From: Trochalopteron elliotii
Taxonomy: Eukaryota; Chordata; Aves; Passeriformes; Leiothrichidae
Direction: 5' to 3'
Assembly (NCBI GenBank): GCA_024734555.1
Contig: JANPWX010000333.1
Span: forward strand, 1,055,603-1,119,602
Length of the DNA stretch: 64,000 nucleotides
Below the pieces are notes generated by a model. That model ran no database searches, was not told the origin of the DNA, and saw only the letters and a list, made by a program, of their open reading frames with translations. Made by a program: the position numbers and the translations under genes. This document shows, piece by piece, positions 13,975 through 27,588 of the stretch. The stretch's first letter is position 1. Every line of letters begins with the position of its first letter.

Positions 13975-14260
13975 AGAAAACATCCAGGTTCAGGGATTCC
14001 ACAATGTATTTGAACAACCCACTCCAGTGATTAATGATCCTTACAGGGTTTTTTTTTTCTTCTCTCTCCAGATTGAACCTCTTTCATTCCAACTCCACTG
14101 CCATGTGCCGGGACACTTTCCACTAGACCAGGTTGATCCAAGCCCCACCTGACCTGGCTTTGAATACTTCCAGGATGGAGCAGCCACAGCTTCTCTCTTG
14201 GGAAATCTGTCCCAAGTTCTCACCACCCTCACAGGTCAGAATTTCTTCCTAATTATTTCC
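13975..14260 (-). mobile_element. CR1 LINE fragments in antisense orientation, two adjoining pieces
   Basis: Read on the minus strand, 14,260 to about 14,110 gives TTAGGAAGAAATTCTGAC, GAGGGTGGTGAGAACTTG, a CTGTGGCTGC segment and CAACCTGGTCTAGTGGAA. Past this, 14,110-13,975 reads as an earlier CR1 section again (a GAGGTTCAATCTGGAGAGA stretch, a T-run and an ATTCCAC segment). The order suggests two insertions or an insertion into an older copy. Confidence 0.75.
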
Positions 14261-14264
14261 ACTT

Positions 14265-15935
14265 CTTTTTGACAAGTGGGCAAGGTCAGAGCAGTGTGGT
14301 GCTGGGCAGCCACCTTTCTTACTTTCATCTGGCATGAACATTTCTGCTCATGTGTGCCTAGAAATACCTACATTTCCCACGTGACCTCAAAAATTCCCAT
14401 CACTCTCTAGAAGCATCCCATGCCATGGTCCCACCCTGCCTTGCTTCTGGGATCTTTCTCTCTGCTTTCTTGATGGCTGAGAGGGATAGAGGGCAATCAC
14501 AATGAGCTTGAGCTGGCACTGTGGGTGTACCCAAAATACAGAGCCTTTCTCCATGTGCTGTGGCATTAGGGAATGGTGAGAGGGACAGCCACATTTTCCC
14601 TGGGCAGAAACTCCCTGTCTCAGGGGCAGGAAGCATTGCAGTCCTGTGAACTTCATGCTTTAGCTAATCCAGAGCCCTGTAGGGAGCTGGGGCTCATTAA
14701 CTCAGCACTGTGGCATCCTGGCACAATTATGTGGCTTCTGGAACCTGAGCCAGTATTATTACCTGGTTATCTGCTGTACTACCTGATACATCTGATAACC
14801 TGATATATCCCTGATAAATCTGCCTGGCCAAGGCTTGCTTGAGGGTCTCCACACAGGACAGGGAGAGGCAGGGATTGCACACACCAGCTGCCCCCCACCC
14901 CTGGATGCTGCAGCAGTTGTTTTCCATCGCACCCACATGTCACCTGGTATTATTTGGAGTGTGTGCCACTTGCAATGCATTTTTCCTTAATATAAGCTGG
15001 AAATTACTGATTCTTACCTTACACAGCTAGTATAAAAGCACTAATGTCCTAATGAAGAGTCTCACTTAGCTAAATGCTTCATACAGCTGAGTAAAACAAA
15101 GAATTTTACTAGAGCTTAACCCAGTCGTTAATAAGCTTTTTAACCCTGACCTTTCAAATCAATGATCTACCACTGGTTTTACCTTTCAAGAAGGAATTCC
15201 ATTTTCAAGTGATAAAACATATTTTGCACTCCTTACAATCTAATGATTATTCTCAGCATTACTGGATATATGAGGCCATCAAACCATTAGAAGGTATAAA
15301 ATGTATTAATGTACAGCATTCACGGCTACATTTGCTTTAGAGTCAATAAAAGGGAAACAATTTATAAAGGGCATTTATGCTCATTACGGAATATCGATAG
15401 ATTGTTTCTCCCATCATTCCTGAAGTATGAAGGACTCCCCTCCGTGATGGATAGGAGAGGATTTGCATAAGCTCTTTGCTTAAACTCCTCCAGCACTGAG
15501 CTGTGTGCAGGGGTCTGTGGCCAGGCTTTGGGCTGGAAGGTGTGGGAGTACCTACAAATTCTTCCTTTCCAGAGGACTGAGTATCTCAGTTTGGGAGGTT
15601 TTCACAGCAGCCATGTGAAAGTTCTGTTCTGTGAAGGTGCCTTCAGCACCTACAGGAATTGTCACAAGGCTGTGGGCAAATGGAATCAATGTTGGAAAAG
15701 AAAGGAATTTGTTTGTGAGGAAGGCCAGGGGCGGAGCACACAAATGAAGGCTGAGCTTTGCTGAGCACCTTCATAAGAAGGAGTAGGAGGAAAGGGATGT
15801 TTTGGCACGTACAGGGGAAAAAAAAGGTAGAGGAATTACATGGGGGGCAGAAGATGCTGTAGGAGCACTGCAGCTATAGCTAGAGGCAGAAATTTCATAG
15901 TCTATCCTAGTGAATAACAACTGCAGAAATATAAT
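14265..15935. other. Intergenic DNA, no gene seen
   Basis: Short overlapping open frames only. The segment 15,040-15,470 is AT-rich and free of repeats and might be a conserved element, but this cannot be judged from one sequence. Confidence 0.5.
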
Positions 15936-15944
15936 AACTATGAG

Positions 15945-16185
15945 AAGTCGAGTGATTAAGGCACTGGCCTGAGTCTCAGCAGACCTGGATTCAGTCCCTG
16001 GCTGTTTTCAGATTTCTGTCTGACTTTTGGCAAGCCTCTTCAACTCTCTGCGCCTTGGTTTCCCATCTGTTAAAGAGGAATAATGATATTTCCTTTCTTT
16101 CCTGTCTATCCCAGCAGCAATCTCTTCTGGGCGGGCACTGTCTCTCTCATGGCCTGTTCAGGACTTTGCCTTGGATTTTGATACC
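15945..16185 (+). mobile_element. Fossil tRNA-derived SINE (MIR-like, of the amniote/turtle type)
   Basis: The head resembles a tRNA: an A-box-like GTGATTAAGGCACTGGCC and a B-box-like CTGGATTCAGTCCC. Then follow TTGGCAAGCCTCTTCAACTC, CTCTGCGCCTTGGTTTCCC and CATCTGTTAAAGAGGAATAA, the well-known core and tail region of MIR-like SINEs. It ends TCTTCTGGGCGGGCACTGTC, like the 3' part of SINEs common in turtles. Birds have almost no active SINEs, so this is an old copy. The subfamily name is not certain. Confidence 0.75.
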
Positions 16186-16189
16186 TGCA

Positions 16190-19100
16190 CTAAAGCAGGA
16201 AATAGGGATGGGGAGCACCATGCCATGGAAGCCCACTTATTAACAATTTCCCATTATTAAGGGTCTAAAAGGTGTGCTACAACTTGTTAAATAGAGTTCT
16301 TAATATCAGTTCTTTGAGGACAAAAGAAAAAAATATCGATCAGTAAATTAGAGAAGGAAAGTCATTCACATCTCTGTTAAGATTTCTAAGAATCTGAATG
16401 TATATCCTGAAGCAGAAATATTCCAGTTTGAAAAAACAGAGAAAACATTAACCATGGCACAAAAGCAGAATGCTGGCCTTCTTCATTTCTGATCTTGCTC
16501 CTCTACACATCTGGCTGCCCTATATGGACTGACCTTTCCAGCATTTCTCACTGACAAGAATCTTCTTGAGGCACATTGTGGATTCCTGACATGCACATGT
16601 TCCTGCCCATCTGGTAGGGTGAAGTTGTGCCCACTCAGAGGCACTCACACTCTGCAAGAGAGACTGGGTAATATCAGTTGCAGAACACTGGTTGAAGAGA
16701 ACAACCAGCAGATATATAAAATTAAATCTCAGCTGCAGAGACTTTCTGGTAATAAGCAGTCCCAATTAGAAATGCAAATGTCACTGAAAGGGAGCGTGTC
16801 TGTTGACAGTAGACTTTGAGGAAAGCTTTGGGTTTAGTGCTAGTAAATTAATCTTTAATTATGAGCACACCTCACTTCTGAAAGAGGTGCCCTGCACTCG
16901 CTGAACTGAAAACATGTGAAAGTTTCAGGCTGCTGCTTTCTTCTGTCAAATGGAAAATCTCACCCCAAAAGAGCAGAGGAGAACTTCATTGGCTGCTGCT
17001 GGACTTAGTGTTCTGTGAGCTGGGGCTGGCCAGTGTCATTGCCTCTCCAGGTGACCAGGAGTCATCAACCCATTAATAACATTGGTCTTATAACATTATG
17101 TCTCACATGCTCTTGATAAACAAAAATATCTAGATGAAGAGTTGTCAAAGTCTGGGTAAGAAAAACAGTCTTTTCTCTTGCAGTTCTCTCCTTCCCTGGC
17201 TGGAGTGCCTGCCCTCCATGCAGATCACACTTCTCTAGCAGAGGGAGGACCACACCATGCTACAGCAAACCCTTCTGCAGGCCAGCCATGAGAATGCTCA
17301 ACACCTCCACTCCTGGGTTGGCTGGATTATTAAAACAACATTTCCACTTCCAAGTAAGTAAATAAATCTCACTGGCAAGTTTTTCTTGTGTCAGCCAACA
17401 TCTTATCTCCCTGAAAACTGGGCTGGTGTCCTGCAAAACTGAAAACTGAATAGTTTAAACCCTGAGTGCAACAGCCAAGGGATACACCAGATCCATCTTC
17501 TGAGGTAGCAGATACAGTGAAGTAAGCAAATACATTCTAGAAATACTATTATTAAAGTTACAAGAACAATTTTGTTTCTTTAAGTTTGAAGTTAAGAACC
17601 TTTGCTGTCGTTTTCCCAGCAAGCTTTTGTTTTTTCAGCCCACAGCTAAAAAGCTTTGCCCCAAAACCTTCATTGCCCAAAAGAGGCCGTGCTGCAACCC
17701 ACCTCAAAAGGCCCAGAACACCTGGTTTCAGGCACAACAGGAAGATCAGAACATACCTTATAATAAATATGCATATGCGAGGCAGGAGCCCACCACCTCC
17801 TTGGAGTGATGCCATAATTGATGGAACAAAGTACAACAAAACTTCACATCACTGGTGGATCAGAAGAACAGAAATAACTGAAGGGCTAGAAAATTACAGG
17901 TTTACTGACATTCTGCTCAACCTTACCCATTCTTTATTGAAAAGAGATAATAACTATCTATAGGAGAGCTGTCTTAAGACTCCATTCATTCCCTTCCACT
18001 AGCCCAGCTGAGAGGTGGTATAATATAAAGCACACCAGCATCTGGCATGTCATTTAATTACACCTTCAGCTTGCTGGGAAAATGTTGGAAGTTTCAAGGT
18101 AAGCAAATGATAAAAATATATTTGGCTTACTACAGGAGAGCTCCTGAAATGGCAAGCAGGGGCCAGCTCCAGACTCTGGGTCTGTGAAAGGAAGGTGATG
18201 CAGAAAAGTCTAACTCATGAGCAGTTATTGCCCTTTGATAAGACACCATCTGCTCCCAGCTGCCTGGCTCAAATTCCCCAACAGACACTTGGGAATTCCT
18301 CTCCAAATAAACCACTGGTGTAACAGGAAAACAGAACTGTCGGCTCCAGTGAAGTTGTGCCTCCTCGCATCAGCACTGAGTATGTCTCACTCCTTTAACC
18401 AAGAAGGAAAAAACTGTCAAAGGCAGTAAAATATCAGCAATCACCACTGAAAGAGCCAGGGTAGGCCTTGGTTTAGCTCATCCACCTGATATGTGCTCTG
18501 CTCAACAATGAGAGGCTCTTAGAGATCACCTACGGTAAGGATGAAGGTGGACTAATATACCTGTACTAGAGGGCACTTTTTTAACTGGTGATTTTTGCCC
18601 CGAGCTGATTCAAAGGGCTCTTAAAGAGCTGAAGCTGATCAGCAAATCAGTTAGGTGATGTGTTTCCCTGCAGAAGGCCAGTGCCAGTAGCCAAGGAGAA
18701 GCCCACAGCCCTGTGAAATAGCCAGCAGTGGAGGACTCCGAGGTTCTTGCCATGTCTGTGTTTCTACTCCACCATGTTTGAAAGAAAAAAAAAAATTAAA
18801 TCTCTAATATCAAGCAGCAGAACTGAGATTGTGTTGTGGTTGAAGCATGACAGGCAGTTACATCCATCCCTTGGTACCAAGAGCACTTGACTACATTCGG
18901 CTGAAGCTCTGCAAGCACCACTCCTGCAGCACCATCCTTCACTCCTTGCCAGGCTGCTCTCAAGTCACTGCATATTTAAAAGGTCAATTCTCATTGTCAC
19001 TCCTGTGAATTAAGATTGGCCTCTCCATCAACACTTCCCCTAGGCCTTGATGTTGTACACACCAGGGACAGGAGCATTGAGGAGGGGGGACTCAGCATCC

Positions 19101-21788
19101 TACCCCAGTCTGCACAGATAACCTCACTGCTCTTTAAACCAAAGATGACCCCTGAGCCTTTGACCCTGGGGGGTGGCCTTGTTACAAGTAATTGAAATGA
19201 ATGAAGTAAATCACATAATCTTTTTTTCTTTGTTTATTGGGTGGGGTGGGAGGAAAGGAGAAGAAAGGTCAACACAGAAATTAGTCGCCTTGTTTAGTTC
19301 TTACCAATGGAAATTTCCCAGAAACCAAAATAAAGGGTGTCATATAAGAACCTGAAGAGCATAAAATTAGCTTGAACCCACATCCTAACTTTTAAACCCA
19401 GAGCATGAATGCAGGTGTCTGCAGCTGAGCATGGTATTTTTTTTCAGCTCATCTGAGGTATGAGTCACTTCCATCAAAAGAGGAGGATGCCTTGATCTGT
19501 GTGCGAGCGAGCTTTGGAACAGCAGCTGTTGGAGCAAATACAAACATCCATGCCAAGGATTGTAAGGATGGAGTTTATCTAATATGTAAAAAAACACCTG
19601 CTGCAAATGAAAAATTACACCCACAACCACCTGAATAAGATAAGCAAACGATGGGGGAAATGAAGAGACAGATTTATTATTAATATACGTTGGAACTTTT
19701 GAACCAAACATCTCTTTTGCAATAAAACAGTAGGATGCACGAGGAAATAGCACTCCTTGCCCCAGACCTGCTCAGCAGCATTTATTTTGCCTAAGTGATT
19801 TTCTTTTCTTTGCTAAGTCTGGTGGAGATGAAAACACTAACCCAAAGAAGATAATTAAAAGCTAAATGAAACCACATACAGCTGTGCTACTACATGGCTA
19901 ATGAACATGCAAATATATACATATGACAGGGACATAATGTGGGCTGGCTGCCTTGAGTGGTTAGTGCAGATTTCCAAGAGCTGGAAATGCTATTGATTAT
20001 AACTGAGCTAAACTTCCTGACTCCAGACTTCAAAGATCAGCCTCAATATAATCATCAGGCAGCATATAGGAGAGTGGCTGCAAGGAGCTGATGAATAATG
20101 GCTCAGGGACCTGAATATTTGGATGTAGGGTGGGAGATGTCCTGGAGATGTCCTCTGGGCTGTGGGGTGCTGGCTCCTCAGCTGCCAGGACCAGCACCAC
20201 AGAGTCCTCCTCAGCATCTTGGCATACTCAGTCCTGCTGAAAATTAGGGGTTTGGAGTTACGAGTTTTAGCTGGGATATTTATTTTTCCTTTCCCACTTC
20301 ACTTGGCAAGAGGTTGATATGTGGTGGAGACATTTTTGGGAGGACCAGGGATGGAGGTAACAGATAGAAGGCAAAGCTTCTGGGGTCCTACAACAGAAGC
20401 ATGAGCAGCATGGAAAGGTTCTCCTCTGAGGGTCTGCTGCCACATGCACGTGAAGGAAGACAAACCCAATTCCTTTATTAGTTAAAAACCACCCAGCTGA
20501 GAGTAACTCCCCAACCCACTCAGAGATGAGACAAGGAATTCAGGACTCAGCCCTGCACCAGCCAAGTTCTCCCATGGAAGGGACCTGGTCCCACTGCCAC
20601 CTTGTGCTCCCTTCACTGGCCACACCACTCCTTCACTGTAATTTCCACTGGGGATATCACAGAGACAGAACAAAACTCACTGCTCCTCCATGATGACCAC
20701 AGGAAGGTCATATAGACTTGAGGATGGCCACAGGGAGGAGAGAAGCATGGAGAGATGGAGCACAACCTGAGATGTGGGTGGAGATGACTGATCCACCAGG
20801 ATGGCTGAGAGAAGGGACGCCTACCAAGAAAAGAAACCAAAGAAACCAAATTTGCGCAGAACACAATGGTTAGTGCATAAAAATTAATCAAGTACTACAA
20901 TGACTTGCTTTATTCATAATACTTAATGGTCATGTAATAGGAGTTTTTATTCAGCAGTTAAAGTTCATAAGTGCAGGTTTTACATGTAGAAAGGTATTAT
21001 GCTGATAGTTTAATTACACACCTTTCTGCACACCAAAGGAAATGGGTTATGCGGGTTTTATAATTAAAGACGGACTTCTGAGGGGAAATGAACTTTGCAG
21101 TTAGCAACACAATATTTGATTTTTATCAGATGTTTTTGTTTTGGATTTGCCAGCACTTGGTGGTGGTGTAAACAGGTGAGAGTGCTCCAAACTGCATGAG
21201 GTGTCGGGAGAAGTTTTGAAAATGCAGCAGAAAGTAGACATATTTAAAAATAGCCAGTGTGAGCATGAGGTATAAACATCATGTGTTTGGAAGGCTCTCC
21301 AGACTCTGCCCATGCAATTATACACAGTGCAAGTCTGTCCAGTACGTCTAGGAAATGGGGGAAAAAACCCAGCCCAACAAGTAAGTGAAAAATAAACCCC
21401 CATGCTTGCCAAAATAATAAAAAGCTTGACTTTTTATTTCTCTGATTTTTGTTTTCAATTCATTTCATGGCCAGTGAATACAATTTTCCCTTCCAGCCTG
21501 CCTAAAGAGGCAGCAAAGCCAAAAATGTGATGGATGTTTGTGTGTGCACGTTTGCTGTTGGAATACACAGGACCACTCTCAATATTAAAGACAAAGAGTT
21601 GCATGAGCCACTGCCAGGTCATGGCCAGCTCCTGCCATTCCCTAATAACCATGTGGATGTCTGTACTCAGCAAGGTGGGGCTGAGGAGGTCTGTAGTGCT
21701 GGGGCTTCCCCTTTTTCAAGTTTTAGGAGGCTTTATTTAGCATAACCTCATTCCTATATACATATCAAAGCATATTAAAAGGATATGT
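16190..21788. other. Intergenic DNA, no gene seen
   Basis: About 5.6 kb of unique, moderately AT-rich sequence. No coding region, RNA gene or clear mobile element. Open frames are under 130 codons and overlap on opposite strands. Confidence 0.6.
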
Positions 21789-21791
21789 GGG

Positions 21792-21836
21792 AATATATAT
21801 ATATATATATATATTTTAAAATATATATATATATAT
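21792..21836. repeat. Palindromic (AT)n microsatellite
   Basis: Two AT runs flank a central TTTTAAAA, making an almost perfect inverted repeat of about 45 bases. Such tracts can extrude cruciforms and are unstable in length. Confidence 0.9.
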
Positions 21837-22040
21837 AAACTACTAGGAGACATTCATTTAGTTATAAACTGTTAGGAGTAATACATTTTTTTTCAACACA
21901 GCAAAATACACCTACAAGAATTTTTCTACAGTCTAAAATATTTCAAACATCACCAACTGCTCCTCCCCTCTTGTGATATAAACTGACAGGCTCAGGCTTT
22001 TATTGTGCCCAGCACAAATGAACATTAACTCGTGGGTTGA

Positions 22041-22160
22041 GCAAAAAAAAAAAAGGCAAAACAACAAAACAAAGCCAACAAAGAGGAAAAAAAACACACA
22101 CACAAAAAAAACCCCACAAAAAACAAAACAACAAAAAACCAAAAGAGGAAAACAAAAGAC
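22041..22160. repeat. A-rich low-complexity tract
   Basis: Repeated A-runs broken by single C or G, including CACACACACA. The open frames across it (Lys/Asn-rich, or Phe-rich on the other strand) are caused by composition. Confidence 0.85.
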
Positions 22161-22379
22161 TTTCCAAAAACAATAAGCAAGGGCAAGGCCTGAAATATTT
22201 TGAGCACGCCCTTTCCTTTCTGGCAGGACTGGGAGTGACTGCCCTGGATATTATGGCTTGTTGGTGAAGGTGGAGTCCAGGTGATGGCAGACAGTGCTGC
22301 CTGTGACAGGAGTCCCTTGGCTGGAAACATCCTTCTGGGGGACACTGGACCTACCCAGGACATCTGAAATCAGGAATTT

Positions 22380-25080
22380 CGCACCCAAGTACAGAGGAAT
22401 GATTTAAAAATCCTTTTAACTGGTGTGGACACTCAACAATTACAAGAGGAACAGTTGCATAAAGGGTGCATCCAAATATAACTGGACATTTTTTTTTAAT
22501 TTCGTTGGCTACCTGCATAAATTAATGACAATGAGAAAGAGCTGTAACTGTTTTTCTCTAATTAAATCCATACATTTTGGCTCTACTCATCATCGTTAAC
22601 ATACTGTTAAAAGTGCTGTTGCTGTATCTTTCAACCCTCAGTCTGCAATCAAGCCCTCGCTGCACTGTGGTGGATTTCAGTCACTTGTTTAAAAATAGAA
22701 AGTGCTTTTTTTAAAAAAAACAACTGACTGCCAACTGAATGCGAACAGGTAAAAATTAACATATGCAATTGTCAAGTGTCAGATTCAGCCCCTGAGCCAC
22801 CAAAATTTACATTGCCTGGTGAGGGGCTCACAGCACTTTAAGGCTATATTGCCCACAGGCTGAAGTTGTGAAAATAAATTTATATCCTTAATTTTTATTT
22901 AAGTTATAGGATGCTTTCTGTGTGGGTACCCATCATTTGCTCTTTATAATCCCCAAATTTCAACAAAATATCCTGTAATCCCAGAGGTAACAGCTCAAAC
23001 TCCATGGGATAAATTCAGGGTGTACCACAAGGTTACTGAGATGCTTTCCATGACACCCATTCCTACCACTGGCACGAGTTCTCCACCTTTGCAATAGAGG
23101 ATACTGCTCCATTTTTTTTTTTAATTTTAAGTCTAACAAGGGTAATTATAACAGGATTAACAGATTTTTTCCCCCCACTACCTCATATCAAAGAGAGCAT
23201 TAGACCACAGTTAGATGTGCTTTTACTGTATATGGAAATGTATTAAAATTAATGTATGGCTCAGCCACATTCGCCATCCACTGTTCTGTTCTGTAAAGCC
23301 ACTTTTCCCATGAAGGCAGAGCATCCAAGTAAGTATTTTGTAAACATTTGAGAATGAGAGACAAATAGCCCCATGCAATCACACCATCTTACCTCAAATA
23401 CCCATTCAAAAACGAAATAATTCCTTGCTGAACAAGCCAAGCCTGGCTCCCTAAACCGGGAGGAATTGCAACGCTGGTAAACTTGCAGAAATATTTTTAC
23501 AATTTTATTAGAGGTTTTAATTCAGTGCTTTATCTACCTCTGTTAGTCTGCAAAATAGCTTTAAATATTCAAGTGGTAATTAATGAATCTTTTATGTTGC
23601 AAATCAAACATTTTCATCTGTGCTGTGGTACAGTGGCAGTGAGAAGGAGGGGTTTAAAGTGTAATTGTTTCTCCTGTTCCCCTTGCAGCGCTGAATGCCT
23701 TTTTACCCTTTATTATATCATTGGCTTTTACTTCAGTTCATCAGCACTTTGCCACATCTTATCGGTCGATATTTGCTGTCTATTTTTTATTTATTTTTTT
23801 TTCAGTGCAAGATTTCTTACTGTGCCTTTGCCAGAGACATTCCTAAGGAGATGGAAACTCTCTGAATGTGGAATTTTCGCATGAGTGCAAAATAATAAAA
23901 AGCATGTGTGTATTAAAAAGGGATCAACTTAATGGGAAATGAGCATTGGGTTACATTAATATTCTATTACAGTAAAAATCATATTTAATAAATTTTCTCC
24001 AGATTTTTCAGGACCTTGCTGTATTTTTCTAAGTCGGATGCCAATCCAAAGAAACAGTGCATATGATACATTTGATTTATGTTAAGTAAATAACCTGCGC
24101 AGCCCATTTTTCAGTTAAAAAAAAAATATTAAGTGTAGAAACACACACCAGACTGAAATGTGTGCTTAGTTTCCATCTGCTAGGAGGAATAGTGTTGGTC
24201 TTGTGCAGCAGAAAGCCTTTATAAACAGTATTCTATTTTATTGATGCTATATGTGGATTTTTATGCTATGTGGCAAGCGCGGGAGAATGAAAACACTGTA
24301 ATTTATCCCAAACCATAAAATTATACTAGTACTAAAGCAATTACTTCACATATTAAAATACAGTTTCCTTTGCTTTCTTTTGTCATCACATAAAACAAGG
24401 CGTTGAGCGTGGCAGCAAGAAGGGGCCTGGCTGCTCTTGCCTCCTCCACAAAGGATTGACACATCCCGGATCATACACTATATCACCCGACCCTTGTTGT
24501 TCTGTGACCCTAATTAATATTATACTGGCTGACATTTATGTATCAGAGCAATAAGCTAAACAGGAAACAATTTATGTCACCTAAAGCTTTTTAACAAATC
24601 GATGCAACTATTTGTAATTGCTTGTTTCACAAGATTAAAAGTACTCAGCCTTGATCTTCGCCCACAGTTTTGTGGCCAACATGACCTGTGCTTCCGTTGT
24701 AAAATAGGAGTGTTGGTGATCAGCACCTATTTCCATCAAGTAATCCATATTGCTAATATTTCTGGAATTTTAATGTAGTTACAATTTATAGCCGATCAAA
24801 TGTGGTTACCTAAATTGCTGTTGCTAGTAGACAGTTTAACTGTCTTTATTAATTACAGTATAATTTAATGTTTGAGTACAGGCACTTGTGTTGGTCATTT
24901 TTACAGCCAAAGCAGTTATGTGCCTTATGACGAACCATTTTAGCATTTTCAATGGAAATTTGCTAATATGATGAGTGATAAAAATGTCAAACTCTGGTAA
25001 ATAATGGTTATTGCTTTGGCTGGAATTAATCCTTGAAAGGACGGTTACCTTCAAATTAACATTATAACTTCAAGAAAAAA
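22380..25080. other. Long unique AT-rich block, possible conserved non-coding DNA
   Basis: No repeats of mobile origin in about 2.7 kb. The block has many TAAT/ATTA cores, for example in 23,500-23,620 and 24,480-24,840. This is the look of developmental enhancers near transcription-factor genes. Conservation cannot be seen from one genome, so the call is weak. Confidence 0.25.
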
Positions 25081-25084
25081 AATA

Positions 25085-27569
25085 TTTTTCAGGCTTTTGA
25101 GAGGCATAAAAAATGGTCACTGGACTCCTCTAAATAAATACAGACAAAACTGCACAAAATGGTGGCGGGGGGGAGGTTTCCCTTTTCCTCCAAGTTGACA
25201 GAGAAAATTCCTGTGGAATAAAGAAGGAGGAGGGATTATTTTCTGCTAAACACCCCAATGTCATGTTGTTTGCCATTTCCAGCTCATGTGCTTTGAAGAT
25301 CTCTAATGAAGGTAATAAAATGGGGCAAAAAGAAGGACTTTGCTATGCTCCAGCACCAGGCTTTGGGGAAAAACTAGGTGTGGACACCATGAGGGTGCAA
25401 ACACACCTGATGGCCACGTCCCACCACCTCAGTAAACACTGCTGGGGAGAAGGGTGGCTTGTGGCTATGTGAGGATGAAGAGTGCTCAATGTGCCAGAAT
25501 TAACCACCACTGCGAGGAGGATGAAAGATAGCCCTGATTAACACACCATTAAACGAACGTTTAACATCATCATTGAAGACTGAGCCTGATTAATAGGTCA
25601 AGAAGGGCTAATTACACCTTGTTGTGAGGAAGGCTGTGCGTATGTGTGGCTGCGTGTGAGCGAGCGGCACCAGGAATTGCCAGTCCCTTGAATTAGTTCA
25701 GTAATGTGAAGTTTGTCAGACTCTGTGATCATGGCCCAAGTTAAATGTCACTGACAGGATCATCTGCAGGGAGCAGGTGGGTGTGCAAGGAGCACACTGC
25801 CTGCCACGTCCTCCTGGGCCTCCAGCTCCTGAGCTTTTCCCTCTGGGACAGGAGAAACCCAGAACAACTACTCACAGGCTCCAGTTTTCCTTGGAAATTC
25901 CTCAGAGACGCATTGCCTCACCACTGCCCATAAAAATGCTTTTCAGTTGTGGTGGAAAACAGCATTTCTGCCTGGAAAAGGTATTTCCCAGCTGGCTCTT
26001 GCTGGTGGAGTAGGAAGGCATTGTGTGATGTTCCAAGATGGAGCGGCCAGAGAGGAGAAATCTGATTAATAATACGAAGATAATACAGAAAATGGCCAAG
26101 AGCCAGATTCCCATCCGCTGCTCCAGGCAGCACTGACTGGGACAGGAGGGGAAATGATGGTCATGCTGCTCAGCTCAGTGCCAGCTCCTCAGGACAAGCT
26201 GCAGGTGGCACCCACACCAGCAGCTCCCCTTAAACCCAAGGCCACGGGCAGTCAGAAGATGACAAACATGACATTTGAACCCCAAATCATCTTTCTGAGG
26301 TGAGACGCCCAGGGAAGTGCAACAGCCAGTTCATCTGTGATTCCTTTGTAGCCCCTGATCTACCTGCTGGTGACCTGTGTGGGGACACACAGTCCTGCAA
26401 GAGAGGGGCTGAGGGCCCTGCTGGGACTCATCCAGTCCCTACCTGGAGCTGACTCCCCCCATTCTACAGATACAGAGCACCCCTGACCAAACATCAGCTT
26501 CTGGCTCAATCCCCTCCTCTCGTGACTTCTGGAAAATTTAATCCCACAAATCCTCTGCAGTTTACTAAAATCTCACCAGTGATAAAAGTGTACCACACAA
26601 CCAAGGCCAAATTGGTGTTCTCTGTATTTTGATTATTAAAACCTACCAGTCAATACCATTTGGAGACACACTATAATGAGTGTGCAAAGATTCCCCTCCC
26701 CCTCCCCCCCAAAAACAGTTATCTGGTATAATTTTATGATAGAATATTTTTATAAAATCATTTGTACTAATTTAAGCATTTATCATTATATGCAAAAAGA
26801 TTTGATGAGAATATTATAGACGGTGCATGTTTTTGACATTAGCATTTTATTTGGATGACTAATCTTGCAGATGTGAAATTTTAATGAATTATTCATGAAA
26901 AATCTCTCCTCTGAAATTTCAGTTTGGTGTTAATGCTAGCTATTAAACATTTTATTTTTCTTTACAAAACTTGATGAGGAAAATAAATGTGTGCTTACTC
27001 GAAAGAAAAAGAAGGTGGGTTTTTCCTTTAGTTTGTCTCAGGTGACAGTATCACTTGGGACTTTGCTCCTCAGTTTTGTGGACCAAAGGGTTGGTCCTGA
27101 AAATCCCTTTTGGCAGGGATACAGTGCACATTCCCAGCCCTCCCTACCAAACCCAGCAGCACCATTCCCAACAGGGCACTGCACTGGGAAGGAACTTCAG
27201 CTTCCTTCAAGCTTTGAAACAGAGTCCAATGAGAAAGCAAATAATACCCTGTGACCCCAATGGGCAAAACTGAAGGACTTCCTTGGAAAAGAGGATTAAT
27301 TCCTTCAACGACAGTGTTGTCCTTGCTTCCAGTGCTCAAGCCTCACCCAACTGCCCTGTACAGACTGTCCACGAAACCACTGCTAAAATATTTTGTACTT
27401 GGATGTGGCTGGGGGAGACTCAAGGAAAGAGATGAGATTTGTCCATCCACAAATGAGCTGGGACATGGACGAGGTGCCCACGGACCAAGGGACCATGGGA
27501 TGTGACATCAGAGTCACTGTGAGAGGGAACAACAAAACAAGAACTTTGGACATGGCAACTTGCATTACC
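25085..27569. other. Intergenic DNA just past the FOXP1 3' end
   Basis: No gene found. A GC-richer part lies at 25,740-26,480 and an AT-rich, repeat-free part at 26,730-26,970. The C-run near 26,695-26,710 is low complexity. Confidence 0.55.
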
Positions 27570-27588
27570 AGTGTGAACAACCAGCATT

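Noticed and set aside
22025..22363. Phe-rich minus-strand frame and Lys-rich plus-strand frame that look like membrane or basic proteins
   Set aside because: Both are translations of an A-rich low-complexity tract.
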